Positions 1 through 7,190 of a DNA stretch of 7,238 nt are shown piece after piece. Location of the stretch: NCBI GenBank assembly GCA_947071285.1, contig CAMTFK010000229.1, positions 1 to 7,238 of the forward strand, in the 5' to 3' direction. The translations under genes were made by a program, and so were the position numbers. Position 1 is the stretch's first letter; every line of letters begins with the position of its first letter. This DNA comes from an uncultured Bacteroides sp. Its GTDB lineage: Bacteria > Bacteroidota > Bacteroidia > Bacteroidales > Bacteroidaceae. A model generated the notes under the pieces. The model saw only the letters and a list, made by a program, of their open reading frames with translations. It did no database searches and was not told the origin of the DNA.

Positions 1-1528
1 GGAAGGTGTTTTCTGTCACCGGTTCGCCCATCAGTCCGGCAGTGCTCTTTACCGGTGCATATTTCAGGTTGAAGGCATGTGGAAAGGTCCAGGTGGAAAT
101 ATCATAAAAAGTACTGTCTATATATTCCAGACTATTTTCCATCAGAGCTTTTACCATCATGCTGTATTTTTGTTCTACAGGGATAATGTAGGCATCGTCT
201 TTCCTGAATTGTTTGCCGTCGGCAGAAAAATCTTTAGCCAGACGATATACGTCAATCCGATGGTGCGCCATGCTTTCAAGAAAATGGAAGGCTACCGACT
301 TGGAACCACGTGTGTCGAATACGTACCCTTTGACGGTTTCTTTCTTGGCATCGGCATTGGTCTTTTCATAATATTCTTTCTGATAAGTCAACAGGCGATC
401 TTTCATCTTATATCCTGCTATTAGGGTAGCATAGGATGCCAATGCCTGGTTGCGTATGGTCCATGCGAAGGAACGGATGCCGTTTACGGTCATTCTGAGA
501 TGCCCCCGGGATGTTCCTTGTTCATATAGCAGGCAGACTGAACCGTGAATGTCACCATAAGCTGCTCCTTTCCCATAGTAATAATCATCATATCCTTCTT
601 TCGAATAATATCCTGTCCCGATTTTATCCAGTTCTTTGGCGCAATAAGAAGAAATCTCAGCAGTCAGGTCCTGATTGAGTTGAGGGGTGAACGGGTGTGT
701 GCGTTTGGGATGTCCGGGGCTGAAATAGTAGGGGCGGGCAGAACCTTGTTCGTGCTGATCCACTACAATATTGGGCAGCCAGTCGAAATAGGTGTTCAGT
801 CCGTTGATGCCTTCAGGATGTTGTGCCATTAACCAGTCACGGTTACAGTCCGCCCAGTAATGATTGGTGCGGCTGGAAGGCCAGGGCTCTAGGAACTCCC
901 GTGAATTCAGATCACTCACATCGGTCAGACTCCGGGTAGTGTTCACCCAGGAGGCAAAACGGTTGATGCCGTCCGGATTCGCGCCGGGAGTCATTACTAT
1001 AATCGTATTGTCCAGCAGGTTTTTTATTTCTTCTCCTTCGGCAGCAGTCAGGAAATAGGCAATAGCCAAAGAAGCATTGACTCCAGAAGGCTCATTTCCG
1101 TGGATGCTGTAAATGAGATTCACCACTATCGGCATATCCTTTAATGATAACGAACCGGACTGATTGACATCACTTAGTTTAAAGTGTTCTTCTTTTATCC
1201 GGTCTATCTTCTTCTGGTTCTCTGCTGAGGTAAAGACAACTTCCAGGAATGGACGGTGCTGGTAAGTGCGCCCCATCTCCTTTACGGTAACCCGGTTGCT
1301 GGCAGTAGCCAGGGTTTCCATATATTTCACTACTTGCCCCCAGTCTGCGTGTTGTTGTCCAAGTTCAAAACCGAGTACGCTTTCGGGAGTCGGGATACTT
1401 TTGTCATAAGTATAGTTGTCCTCCGGCAGGAAGTATGATAAATCGTAAGCGTATTTTTCGGGCTGCGGTTGTGCAGCGATGCCTGCTGCCAGTAGAAGCA
1501 GCAGGCATATAAAAGATATTTTTTTCAT
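1..1528 (-). CDS. M14-family zinc carboxypeptidase-like exported protein (3' end beyond window)
   Basis: This is a probable metallocarboxypeptidase that removes C-terminal residues from peptides outside the cytoplasm. I translated it by hand: 509 codons are open in the window and no stop is reached. Residues 1-19 form a signal peptide (KK, then a Leu-rich core, then a GIAA end before QPQP). There is no lipobox cysteine, so a periplasmic or secreted soluble protein is expected. The M14 zinc site is visible: HGNEPSG gives His143 and Glu146 (the HxxE motif), and DQHEQG gives the third ligand His259. NPDG is at 184-187, Asn229-Arg230 (CNRDW) matches the substrate carboxylate-binding Asn-Arg pair, and Glu336 in LLYEQG fits the catalytic glutamate. 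At least 170 residues follow the catalytic glutamate, more than a minimal M14 domain needs, so an extra C-terminal region is present. The equivalent of carboxypeptidase A Arg127 is uncertain. The start overlaps the susD-like stop by one base. Family assignment is strong; exact specificity is unknown. Confidence 0.9.
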   Translation of the reverse strand, partial: MKKISFICLLLLLAAGIAAQPQPEKYAYDLSYFLPEDNYTYDKSIPTPESVLGFELGQQHADWGQVVKYMETLATASNRVTVKEMGRTYQHRPFLEVVFTSAENQKKIDRIKEEHFKLSDVNQSGSLSLKDMPIVVNLIYSIHGNEPSGVNASLAIAYFLTAAEGEEIKNLLDNTIIVMTPGANPDGINRFASWVNTTRSLTDVSDLNSREFLEPWPSSRTNHYWADCNRDWLMAQHPEGINGLNTYFDWLPNIVVDQHEQGSARPYYFSPGHPKRTHPFTPQLNQDLTAEISSYCAKELDKIGTGYYSKEGYDDYYYGKGAAYGDIHGSVCLLYEQGTSRGHLRMTVNGIRSFAWTIRNQALASYATLIAGYKMKDRLLTYQKEYYEKTNADAKKETVKGYVFDTRGSKSVAFHFLESMAHHRIDVYRLAKDFSADGKQFRKDDAYIIPVEQKYSMMVKALMENSLEYIDSTFYDISTWTFPHAFNLKYAPVKSTAGLMGEPVTENTF

Positions 1529-1530
1529 TA
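1526..1530 (-). promoter_or_regulatory. TAATG stop/start overlap (likely translational coupling)
   Basis: Read on the minus strand, the TAA stop of the SusD-like gene and the ATG of the peptidase share one A. Such an overlap commonly means the second gene is translated by ribosomes finishing the first, so peptidase output should follow SusD output. Coupling itself is inferred; the overlap is seen directly. Confidence 0.8.
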
Positions 1531-3129
1531 TAATGGATTTTGTTTACATTCCGGGTTTACAGCACATTCATCTTTTGGGAATACCCATTGCCACTCTTTG
1601 TGACCGACTTCCCTGTAACGGTTTTCTTCACCCATCGGATGGGCGTCGTACATATTATAATTAGAAGCTTCGGGGTCCACATTGGTTGGCATGGTGGTGT
1701 TGCTATTCCATGGAGCATCGCTGTATCCTAATTCGGTACGGGTTTTGGGACCTCTATCCAACGGCATGTTCAAGCGTTTTAGATCGAGGAAGCGGAATCC
1801 TTCTCCCCACAATTCAATACGCCTTTGGAACATGACTTCTTCTATCAATTCCTCTCCGGTCTTAGTGGATAGTTGATATTCCGGGTCACGATGGTGAGCC
1901 AACGGATAGAGTGCATTGGCTGCTTCGGTATATTTGCCGGCACGGGCATAACCTTCAGCTTCAATCAACATCATCTCGGGCAGACGCATCCAGGGAACAT
2001 CGCCGCACTTGGCATTCTCGTCGGCTAATAAAAACTTGTTTGCCATGTAGTTACGGATACGACCACTGGGAGGAATGATTGGTTTGGGAGTCGTTTTAGG
2101 ATCTTGTGCACGAGGGAACCATAACGTTTTACGGACATCGGTATCCGAAATTTTATTGTAGAGCAAGTTGTAAATGGCACGTGGCGTGTTTTTGTTGTAA
2201 CTTACATTCTTGTTTGACATGAAGCTGTGGAAGTCTTTCAGTGTACCCGCCTGGTCTTCTTGGCCTTTCTTACCCCAAAGCCATTCGGTATTAGTCTGGT
2301 CGCTCATGCGGTTGTTGAGAGTGGTATAGGTATCATCTTGCAGCTTGGCACCCGACTTCTCAACCACTTGTTTTGCCATTTCTGCAGCTTCCAGCCATCT
2401 GCCCTGGGTTAGCAGTACACGTGCCTTTAAACCGCGTGCCACATGGACATCGATATGGGATTTGTTTTCTTTCTTTAAAGTTGTTACGTGCGACAATAAT
2501 TCGATGGAGTTGTCCAAGTCTTCATTGATTTGGGCATATACCAGTTCTACACTGGAACGGGGAAGGTTGTTTGTTGAATTGTCAGTACGCAGGATAACAC
2601 CCAGTTGCTCATTGCTTTCTCCTGCTTTATAACGTTCTCCCCAGCATTGCACCAAATTGAAATAAGCAAAAGCCCGGTACGTCAAGGCTTGCCCCTTGAT
2701 ATAATCCCGTTCCTCTTGTGTGCCCGTGGCATCGTCTATATTGAGGATAATCATATTGGCATTGGATATGAATCTGTAGAACAGCTTATAATGATATTCC
2801 AAATGGCTGGACGATACATTGCGGTGTAAGGTCCATTTGGCAGATGATTGGAATTGGGCATTGGCAACGGTGTATACCAAGTCTTCTCCCATCATGTCCA
2901 TCCATATCATGAAGGTCTGGAATCCTCCTTGTGCATACGAACTGGAGAGTGAGGGGGTATACATTAATTTGTGCAAACCATTGACAGCCATCATTCCTCC
3001 GGCTGTGGTTTCAAACATTTGCGACTGGTCTACAGTCTGGGTGGATTTGGTTTCCATGAAGCTGTCTGCACACGAACAGAGCCCTATCATGAATGCAGAG
3101 AGTGCTGCAATTGTTATTATCTTTTTCAT
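1528..3129 (-). CDS. SusD/RagB-family nutrient-binding outer-membrane lipoprotein
   Basis: This 533-residue protein is the surface lid that captures ligand for its SusC partner. The signal peptide (residues 1-19) ends in LCSC, placing the lipidated cysteine at Cys20. Asp22 and Glu26 shortly after it would fit the acidic export signals reported for Bacteroidetes surface lipoproteins. SusD-family hallmarks are present in order: the TPR-like helix IKGQALTYRAFAYFNLVQCW at 144-163, RLPEMMLIEAEGYARAG at 382-398, and FQRRIELWGEGFRFLDLKRL at 434-453. The C-terminal end (KEWQWVFPKDE, then CKQNPL) resembles the usual SusD close. Length is typical for the family. The gene starts 29 bp after the SusC-like stop. 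Two extra cysteines near the C-terminus (521 and 528), together with Cys375, could allow a disulfide, but this is speculative. The ligand cannot be read from the sequence; the adjacent peptidase makes a peptide or glycopeptide plausible. Confidence 0.96.
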   Translation of the reverse strand: MKKIITIAALSAFMIGLCSCADSFMETKSTQTVDQSQMFETTAGGMMAVNGLHKLMYTPSLSSSYAQGGFQTFMIWMDMMGEDLVYTVANAQFQSSAKWTLHRNVSSSHLEYHYKLFYRFISNANMIILNIDDATGTQEERDYIKGQALTYRAFAYFNLVQCWGERYKAGESNEQLGVILRTDNSTNNLPRSSVELVYAQINEDLDNSIELLSHVTTLKKENKSHIDVHVARGLKARVLLTQGRWLEAAEMAKQVVEKSGAKLQDDTYTTLNNRMSDQTNTEWLWGKKGQEDQAGTLKDFHSFMSNKNVSYNKNTPRAIYNLLYNKISDTDVRKTLWFPRAQDPKTTPKPIIPPSGRIRNYMANKFLLADENAKCGDVPWMRLPEMMLIEAEGYARAGKYTEAANALYPLAHHRDPEYQLSTKTGEELIEEVMFQRRIELWGEGFRFLDLKRLNMPLDRGPKTRTELGYSDAPWNSNTTMPTNVDPEASNYNMYDAHPMGEENRYREVGHKEWQWVFPKDECAVNPECKQNPL

Positions 3130-3158
3130 ACTATTTCTTTTCTAAGTGAATAAAACGT
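3130..3158 (-). other. susC-susD intergenic spacer
   Basis: These 29 bases separate the SusC-like stop from the SusD-like ATG. On the minus strand they contain an A/G-rich stretch (AGAAAAGAAA) just before the ATG, which may aid initiation. I see no terminator stem or TAnnTTTG promoter, consistent with one polycistronic message. Confidence 0.7.
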
Positions 3159-6100
3159 TTAGAATGTCAGATTAAGCCCCATTGTAAATACTCTGGACGG
3201 TAGATAAACATCTCCGTTGCTGGCATAGCCTGAGATATTTTTACGTGGGTATATGCCTTGTCTTTTTGTAATCTGGAATACATTCTCGGCAGAGAAATAG
3301 AGTTTCAGGTCAGATAGACTGAAACGGCTAATCCAGGTTTTAGGGAAGGTGTATCCGAAGTTGATAGCGGACAACTCCAGCATATTTGAAGAAACAAGCC
3401 ATTGGGTAGACGAGCCGGTCAGGTTAGTGGCGTCGCTTCCATTGGAAACTCGGGGCACATTGGTTATATCACCCGGTTTCTGCCAGCGTTTCAATATATC
3501 TACGTGCATGTTGGAATAAGATAATGAACCCGTACCCGGTGACATCAGGGAGGAATAAGCGGTGTCGTACATCTTTCCACCCAATTGGTAATAGAATGTC
3601 AAGGCAAGACTGAATCCTTTATAGGTCAGATTGGTGCTGATACCACCGCTTACTTTAGGCATGGCATTACCGGAATAGTCTTCCAACGCTTCATTTATAT
3701 CGGTGGTGTAAGTCGTTCCGTTCACATCGACCAATGATTCGGACTCTTTCAAAGCTGTTTCATTAGGTAAATAGAGACTATTTCCGGTTGCCGGATCAAC
3801 GCCTTTCCATTGTTTCAGATAAAATTCGTAACGGGAATGCCCTTCTTCTACTTTATGCTTACCACTGATAAATGGATCGACTGGTAAATCAGTAACTTTA
3901 TTTTTGATGTGGGTAGCGTTCACATTCACATCCCAAGTAAAATCTTTCCGGTCAAATATATTTGTGTTTATTTCTACTTCTATACCTCGGTTGTACATAC
4001 TTCCTGCATTCATATCTTGAGATTCCATACCTGTGGAAAATGATAGTGGAACAGAGAACAACAAGTTACTGGACTTGCGATTGAAATACTCTATGCTACC
4101 TCTTATTTTATTGAGAAAACCAAATTCTACTGCCACGTCAAAGTTACGCGATACTTCCCACTGCAGATTCTTGTTGCCGAGTGAACTTTGGATATATCCG
4201 GCTTCGCCTGCATTTTGGGCATTTTCATAGGTAGCTCTCCAGGGATAATAACCTCCAATGTCGTCATTTCCCACTTCACCGTAGGAAGCTCTTAGCTTTA
4301 ATAAATCGATGAACTCGAATTTGCTCATGAATTTTTCTTTGTCAATGCGCCATCCACCTCCTATCGACCAGAAATTACCCCAACGGGAATCTTTGTAGAA
4401 ACGTGACGAACCATCGCGGCGGAAAGAACCGGATACAAAGTATTTACTATTGTAATCGTAATTGAAACGTGAAAGATAGCCTTCTGTAGCATACTTGTGA
4501 GTATAGGAATTGGGGGTAGTATTCAAATTGGAATAGTTCCCCAATTCATAGTTATTATCAAACTTCTGGTCCTTCATGGAAGCAGTCAGATAATTGTATT
4601 CATATTCATAACTTTCGTGTCCCAGCAAAATATCAAAATGATGTTTGTCTATTACTTTGGTATAGGTCAACAACTCATTAAAAGTCCAGGTTGTGGTGAA
4701 TGAATTGCTTTTTGTGGCGGTACCTGTATTTCCTTTTTCGGGATAGACGATGGCTGCTGAAGAAGATAAATAAGAATTGGCTCCCACGCCTCCGTTGAAA
4801 GTAAACTTGAAATCTTTCAGGAAAGAGACTTCGGCATATACTTTTGCATTGAGGGTGTTTCGCTTTTTACTATCATAATTCTTTTGTAATTCCAACGCAG
4901 GATTGTTTCCCGAAATGTAGTCGCGGGCAGGAACTTCTATTCCATTTACAGAATAACCGGTTCCGAAGTCGTAAATCAGGTTACCATTGGCATCTCTTAA
5001 GTATTCACCGGTTTCCGGATTGTGTACGTGGATAGGATAGATAGGACCTACGTAGCGTACAAATCGGAAAGGGTTAATATTGTTTCCTTGGCTTTCATTC
5101 TGATTACCGTCACTATAACTCAGATTAGCTGACAAGTTTGTTCCAACTTTCAGCCATTTTGTGATTTGCGAATTGACATTAGCGCGTGCTGTGTAGCGCT
5201 TGAATTGGGATCCAATGATGTAGCCATGTTCATTTGTGTAACCGATAGAAGTGAAGTAGTCACTTTTCTCTGTACCTCCACTGATAGAAACTGAGGCATC
5301 TGTACGGCTGCCCAAGCGCTGGATGGCATCTTCCCAATCGGTGTCATCTGCCCACAGAAGCTGTGCATTGGGATTTACGACTCCTGTACTGCTGACCACT
5401 TGGTCACGTGGCATGTTGAATGGGTTATAAGAGAGATTATCGAATAAGTTCATTGCAGCTTCTGAACCTGCTGTTTCCCAACTTTTCCCATCTCGTACAT
5501 ATTGATTGCGCAGATTTTCCCAGTAGAGTGTTACATAGTCGTTTACTCCTACCTTCTTGTAGTCGTTGCCTTGCTTGGCGGTTATGCCTTGATTGAATTT
5601 AAGGTTGACGGTCATTCTCTCTTTATGGCCTCTTTTTGTGGTAATCATAATTACACCGTTAGCGGCACGTGAGCCATAAAGCGCAGAAGATGCTGCATCT
5701 TTCAATACAGTTAAGCTCTCAATATCGTTAGGATTTATACTACTGATAGAATTATCATAAGGCATGCCGTCTAAAACGATTAGCGGGCTATTGCTGGCTC
5801 CAAATGACCCTACACCACGAATATAGATAGAAGGCTCAGAACCGGGTTGACCATTGGCGGTTGTCACTTGTACTCCCGATGTGGCACCCACCAGCGCATT
5901 GGTGATGGTTGTTACCGGTTTTGCTTCAAGTTTGTCTGCCTTTATCAGACTGGCAGAACCGGTGAATGAGCTTTTCTTGGAAGTACCATAAGCCACCACG
6001 ATCACTTCATCCACCATTTGAGTATCACTTTCCAGAACAACCGTCATGTTAGATTGAATAGGAAGGACTTGTGTCACTAGCCCGACGAAAGAGATTTTGA

Positions 6101-6398
6101 GTTTTTGGGCATCGGCAGGCACATTGTTTAAAGTGAATTTCCCATCAATGTCTGTAATTGCTCCGATGCTGGTTCCCTCTACTAATACAGTAGCACCTAC
6201 CACAGACATTTTGTCTTCTTTAGAGATAACTGTTCCGCTCACTTTTCGGGTTTGTTGTGTAACTTCTGTCTGAATGGGGATAGCAATTGACACGTTGTAA
6301 ACTCCTGCTAATAAAAGCATCGTTAAGAAAAGCGGTTTTTTTAGTCCGCAATGACTTCTGAGAAATTGCGCAACTGGTTTTACTCTTGCGTAGTCCAT
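3159..6398 (-). CDS. SusC/RagA-family TonB-dependent outer-membrane transporter
   Basis: This is a 1079-residue beta-barrel importer that works with the SusD-like lid and draws energy from TonB. I chose the ATG at 6398. The longer in-frame start at 6518 would lie inside or upstream of a consensus promoter, and its 40 extra residues look like translated leader. From the chosen start, the signal peptide is about 1-39 (KKPLFLTMLLLAG, then VSIA). A carboxypeptidase-regulatory-like beta-sandwich domain spans about 50-125 (VSGTV, VVGATVLVEGT, TDIDGKFTL). The TonB-box-like DEVIVVAYGT is at 130-139. The plug follows, with YIRGVGS and the SusC signature LKDAASSALYGSRAANGVI at 232-250. The rest is barrel, ending in GLNLTF with the usual terminal Phe. 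There is no STN domain, so direct anti-sigma (FecR-type) signalling is unlikely. The gene leads the operon and is transcribed from the promoter at 6489-6519. Confidence 0.96.
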   Translation of the reverse strand: MDYARVKPVAQFLRSHCGLKKPLFLTMLLLAGVYNVSIAIPIQTEVTQQTRKVSGTVISKEDKMSVVGATVLVEGTSIGAITDIDGKFTLNNVPADAQKLKISFVGLVTQVLPIQSNMTVVLESDTQMVDEVIVVAYGTSKKSSFTGSASLIKADKLEAKPVTTITNALVGATSGVQVTTANGQPGSEPSIYIRGVGSFGASNSPLIVLDGMPYDNSISSINPNDIESLTVLKDAASSALYGSRAANGVIMITTKRGHKERMTVNLKFNQGITAKQGNDYKKVGVNDYVTLYWENLRNQYVRDGKSWETAGSEAAMNLFDNLSYNPFNMPRDQVVSSTGVVNPNAQLLWADDTDWEDAIQRLGSRTDASVSISGGTEKSDYFTSIGYTNEHGYIIGSQFKRYTARANVNSQITKWLKVGTNLSANLSYSDGNQNESQGNNINPFRFVRYVGPIYPIHVHNPETGEYLRDANGNLIYDFGTGYSVNGIEVPARDYISGNNPALELQKNYDSKKRNTLNAKVYAEVSFLKDFKFTFNGGVGANSYLSSSAAIVYPEKGNTGTATKSNSFTTTWTFNELLTYTKVIDKHHFDILLGHESYEYEYNYLTASMKDQKFDNNYELGNYSNLNTTPNSYTHKYATEGYLSRFNYDYNSKYFVSGSFRRDGSSRFYKDSRWGNFWSIGGGWRIDKEKFMSKFEFIDLLKLRASYGEVGNDDIGGYYPWRATYENAQNAGEAGYIQSSLGNKNLQWEVSRNFDVAVEFGFLNKIRGSIEYFNRKSSNLLFSVPLSFSTGMESQDMNAGSMYNRGIEVEINTNIFDRKDFTWDVNVNATHIKNKVTDLPVDPFISGKHKVEEGHSRYEFYLKQWKGVDPATGNSLYLPNETALKESESLVDVNGTTYTTDINEALEDYSGNAMPKVSGGISTNLTYKGFSLALTFYYQLGGKMYDTAYSSLMSPGTGSLSYSNMHVDILKRWQKPGDITNVPRVSNGSDATNLTGSSTQWLVSSNMLELSAINFGYTFPKTWISRFSLSDLKLYFSAENVFQITKRQGIYPRKNISGYASNGDVYLPSRVFTMGLNLTF

Positions 6399-6450
6399 AT
6401 TAATTGAATTAATTACTAATGATGTCTCGCTCTCTGTGTGTAGTGATGAA

Positions 6451-6485
6451 ATAGCTTTAATGGTTAATCGAATTATTAAAGCTAT
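6451..6485. repeat. Dyad at the predicted transcription start of the Sus operon
   Basis: An 11-bp perfect inverted repeat has arms 6451-6461 (atagctttaat) and 6475-6485 (attaaagctat) with a 13-nt loop. It sits where the promoter at 6489-6519 should begin transcription (about 6482-6484). It could be an operator dyad, or form a 5' stem-loop on the susC mRNA that affects stability. No regulator is identifiable here. Confidence 0.6.
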
Positions 6486-6488
6486 GCA

Positions 6489-6519
6489 CAAATATATAAA
6501 ATGTATTTTAAAAAGCAAA
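6489..6519 (-). promoter_or_regulatory. Bacteroidetes-type promoter for the susC-susD-peptidase operon
   Basis: On the minus strand the sequence reads TTTG (6519-6516), 19 bases, then TATATTTG (6496-6489). This matches the Bacteroides -33 TTTG / -7 TAnnTTTG consensus exactly with normal spacing. Transcription would begin near 6482-6484, giving a 5' leader of about 85 nt to the ATG at 6398. This also argues against the upstream in-frame ATG at 6518. Confidence 0.75.
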
Positions 6520-6542
6520 TAAATTATAGCAATATTTGCTTT
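6512..6542. repeat. Dyad covering the -33 element of the Sus promoter
   Basis: A 10-bp perfect inverted repeat has arms 6512-6521 (aaagcaaata) and 6533-6542 (tatttgcttt) with an 11-nt loop. Its left arm contains the -33 TTTG (6516-6519). A further agcttt at 6545-6550 repeats the core found in the dyad at the start site. The placement suits a regulator that blocks or recruits polymerase, but AT-rich DNA yields such dyads by chance. Confidence 0.5.
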
Positions 6543-6799
6543 CTAGCTTTCAATCTGCAATGAAATGTTATTTTTTAGTAATCATGTATCATTTGTGCTT
6601 TTTCTTTGCATTGCTTCATTTATGTACTTGTCGATATCTGTTTATACTCTTAATGGATATATTATTGTAGTAAAAAATGATTTTAGTGATTTCTTTGTCA
6701 TTTTGGCTGCAAATTTTCTATAAGAAGATACTTGTTTGAATTTCCTATCAACTGAGTAACGAAATGTAACTATTTGACTATGAGTGCATATAAATAGAG
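6543..6799. other. AT-rich intergenic stretch, no gene seen
   Basis: This AT-rich stretch lies upstream of the Sus promoter. I see no credible open reading frame on either strand, no exact TAnnTTTG element and no strong stem. It separates the Sus promoter region from the large hairpin. Confidence 0.6.
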
Positions 6800-6882
6800 G
6801 GGTACCTCAGTCGTATACTTAGGGTGCCTCAGTCGTATACTGAGATACCCTAAGTATACGACTGAGGCACCCTAAATATACG
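6800..6882. repeat. Large hairpin built from a 22-nt repeat (two direct, one inverted copy plus partials)
   Basis: Two direct copies of a 22-nt unit lie at 6800-6821 and 6822-6843 and agree at 20 of 22 positions. An inverted full copy is at 6851-6872, with partial inverted copies at 6839-6850 and 6873-6882. Arms 6812-6841 and 6853-6882 pair at 29 of 30 positions (mismatch 6818/6876) around an 11-nt loop. In a second register, arms 6800-6825 and 6847-6872 pair at 25 of 26 positions around a 21-nt loop. The core is cctcagtcgtatac. The element lies between divergent genes and upstream of both, so it is not the terminator of either. It resembles a REP/BIME- or MITE-type intergenic repeat; its family is not recognised. 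Confidence 0.9.
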
Positions 6883-6933
6883 TCCCGGGTTAGGTGTTTG
6901 CTTTTCGTAAAAGAATATTTTCATTCCGCTCAG

Positions 6934-6969
6934 GAGCTAAAGAAGTTAGAGAAGTTAAAGGAGCTAAGT
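6934..6969. repeat. Four-copy imperfect 9-bp tandem repeat
   Basis: Four consecutive 9-mers are visible: gagctaaag, aagttagag, aagttaaag and gagctaagt. The pattern is roughly RAGYTARAG. It lies in the noncoding region about 125 bp upstream of the rpsA promoter and is purine-rich on the plus strand. The open frames across it have no start codon, so it is treated as a noncoding minisatellite-like repeat. Confidence 0.75.
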
Positions 6970-6988
6970 TTCAATACTTGCGAAACTT
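6966..6988. repeat. Short inverted repeat
   Basis: Seven-bp arms aagtttc (6966-6972) and gaaactt (6982-6988) flank a 9-nt loop directly after the tandem repeat. No T-tract follows on either strand, so it is not a convincing terminator. Function is unknown. Confidence 0.4.
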
Positions 6989-7095
6989 GAGTAATATAAT
7001 TCCCCGTATGCATATATAAAGTCATAAAGTGGAGTGGCAAAGGTGTCATTTCTCTGGTCTGGGCGTAAAATACTGAGAAATATCGAATAGAACTT

Positions 7096-7126
7096 TTTGT
7101 TCTTCAAGAAAATACTTCTATCTTTG
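7096..7126 (+). promoter_or_regulatory. Bacteroidetes-type promoter for rpsA
   Basis: TTTG at 7096-7099, 19 bases, then TATCTTTG at 7119-7126 exactly match the Bacteroides -33 TTTG / -7 TAnnTTTG consensus. Transcription should start near 7131-7133, giving a leader of roughly 60 nt before the ATG at 7191. The geometry is identical to the divergent Sus operon promoter. Confidence 0.8.
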
Positions 7127-7130
7127 CGCC

Positions 7131-7190
7131 CGAATTTATGAGCTAATATAATGTCTCACTTAATTAATTATTAAACAACTTATTTTATTA
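7131..7190 (+). promoter_or_regulatory. rpsA 5' leader, AT-rich, no Shine-Dalgarno, with two mini-ORFs
   Basis: The bases before the start codon (acttattttatta) contain no GGAGG-like site, as is usual in Bacteroidetes. Two tiny open frames lie in the leader: ATG AGC TAA at 7138-7146, and a seven-codon frame (MSHLINY) at 7151-7174. Either may be chance. I see no recognised riboswitch or protein leader structure. Confidence 0.45.

Noticed and set aside
77..3153. Many plus-strand open frames of 60-115 codons opposite the peptidase and SusD-like genes
   Set aside because: They lie antisense to clearly coding genes, show no recognisable domains and are typical shadow frames.
4033..5368. Short frames inside the SusC-like gene on both strands (4033-4230, 4497-4703, 5150-5368)
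   Set aside because: They overlap a well-supported 1079-residue transporter in other frames and have no independent support.
6800..6882. Invertible promoter or recombinase-flanked switch
   Set aside because: The inverted arms enclose only 11-21 bp, contain no TAnnTTTG promoter, and no recombinase gene is visible.
6800..6882. CRISPR array or rho-independent terminator of a flanking gene
   Set aside because: Copies are contiguous with no unique spacers, which excludes an array. Both flanking genes are transcribed away from the element and no T-tract follows the stem.
6901..7020. Small protein across the 9-bp repeats (Lys/Glu/Leu-rich in one frame)
   Set aside because: No start codon was found in the frames that stay open, and the period-9 pattern is sufficient to produce the apparent helix-like composition.
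6519..7190. tRNA or known structured RNA in the divergent intergenic region
   Set aside because: I looked for a cloverleaf and for familiar riboswitch cores and found neither; only the dyads and repeats listed were seen.
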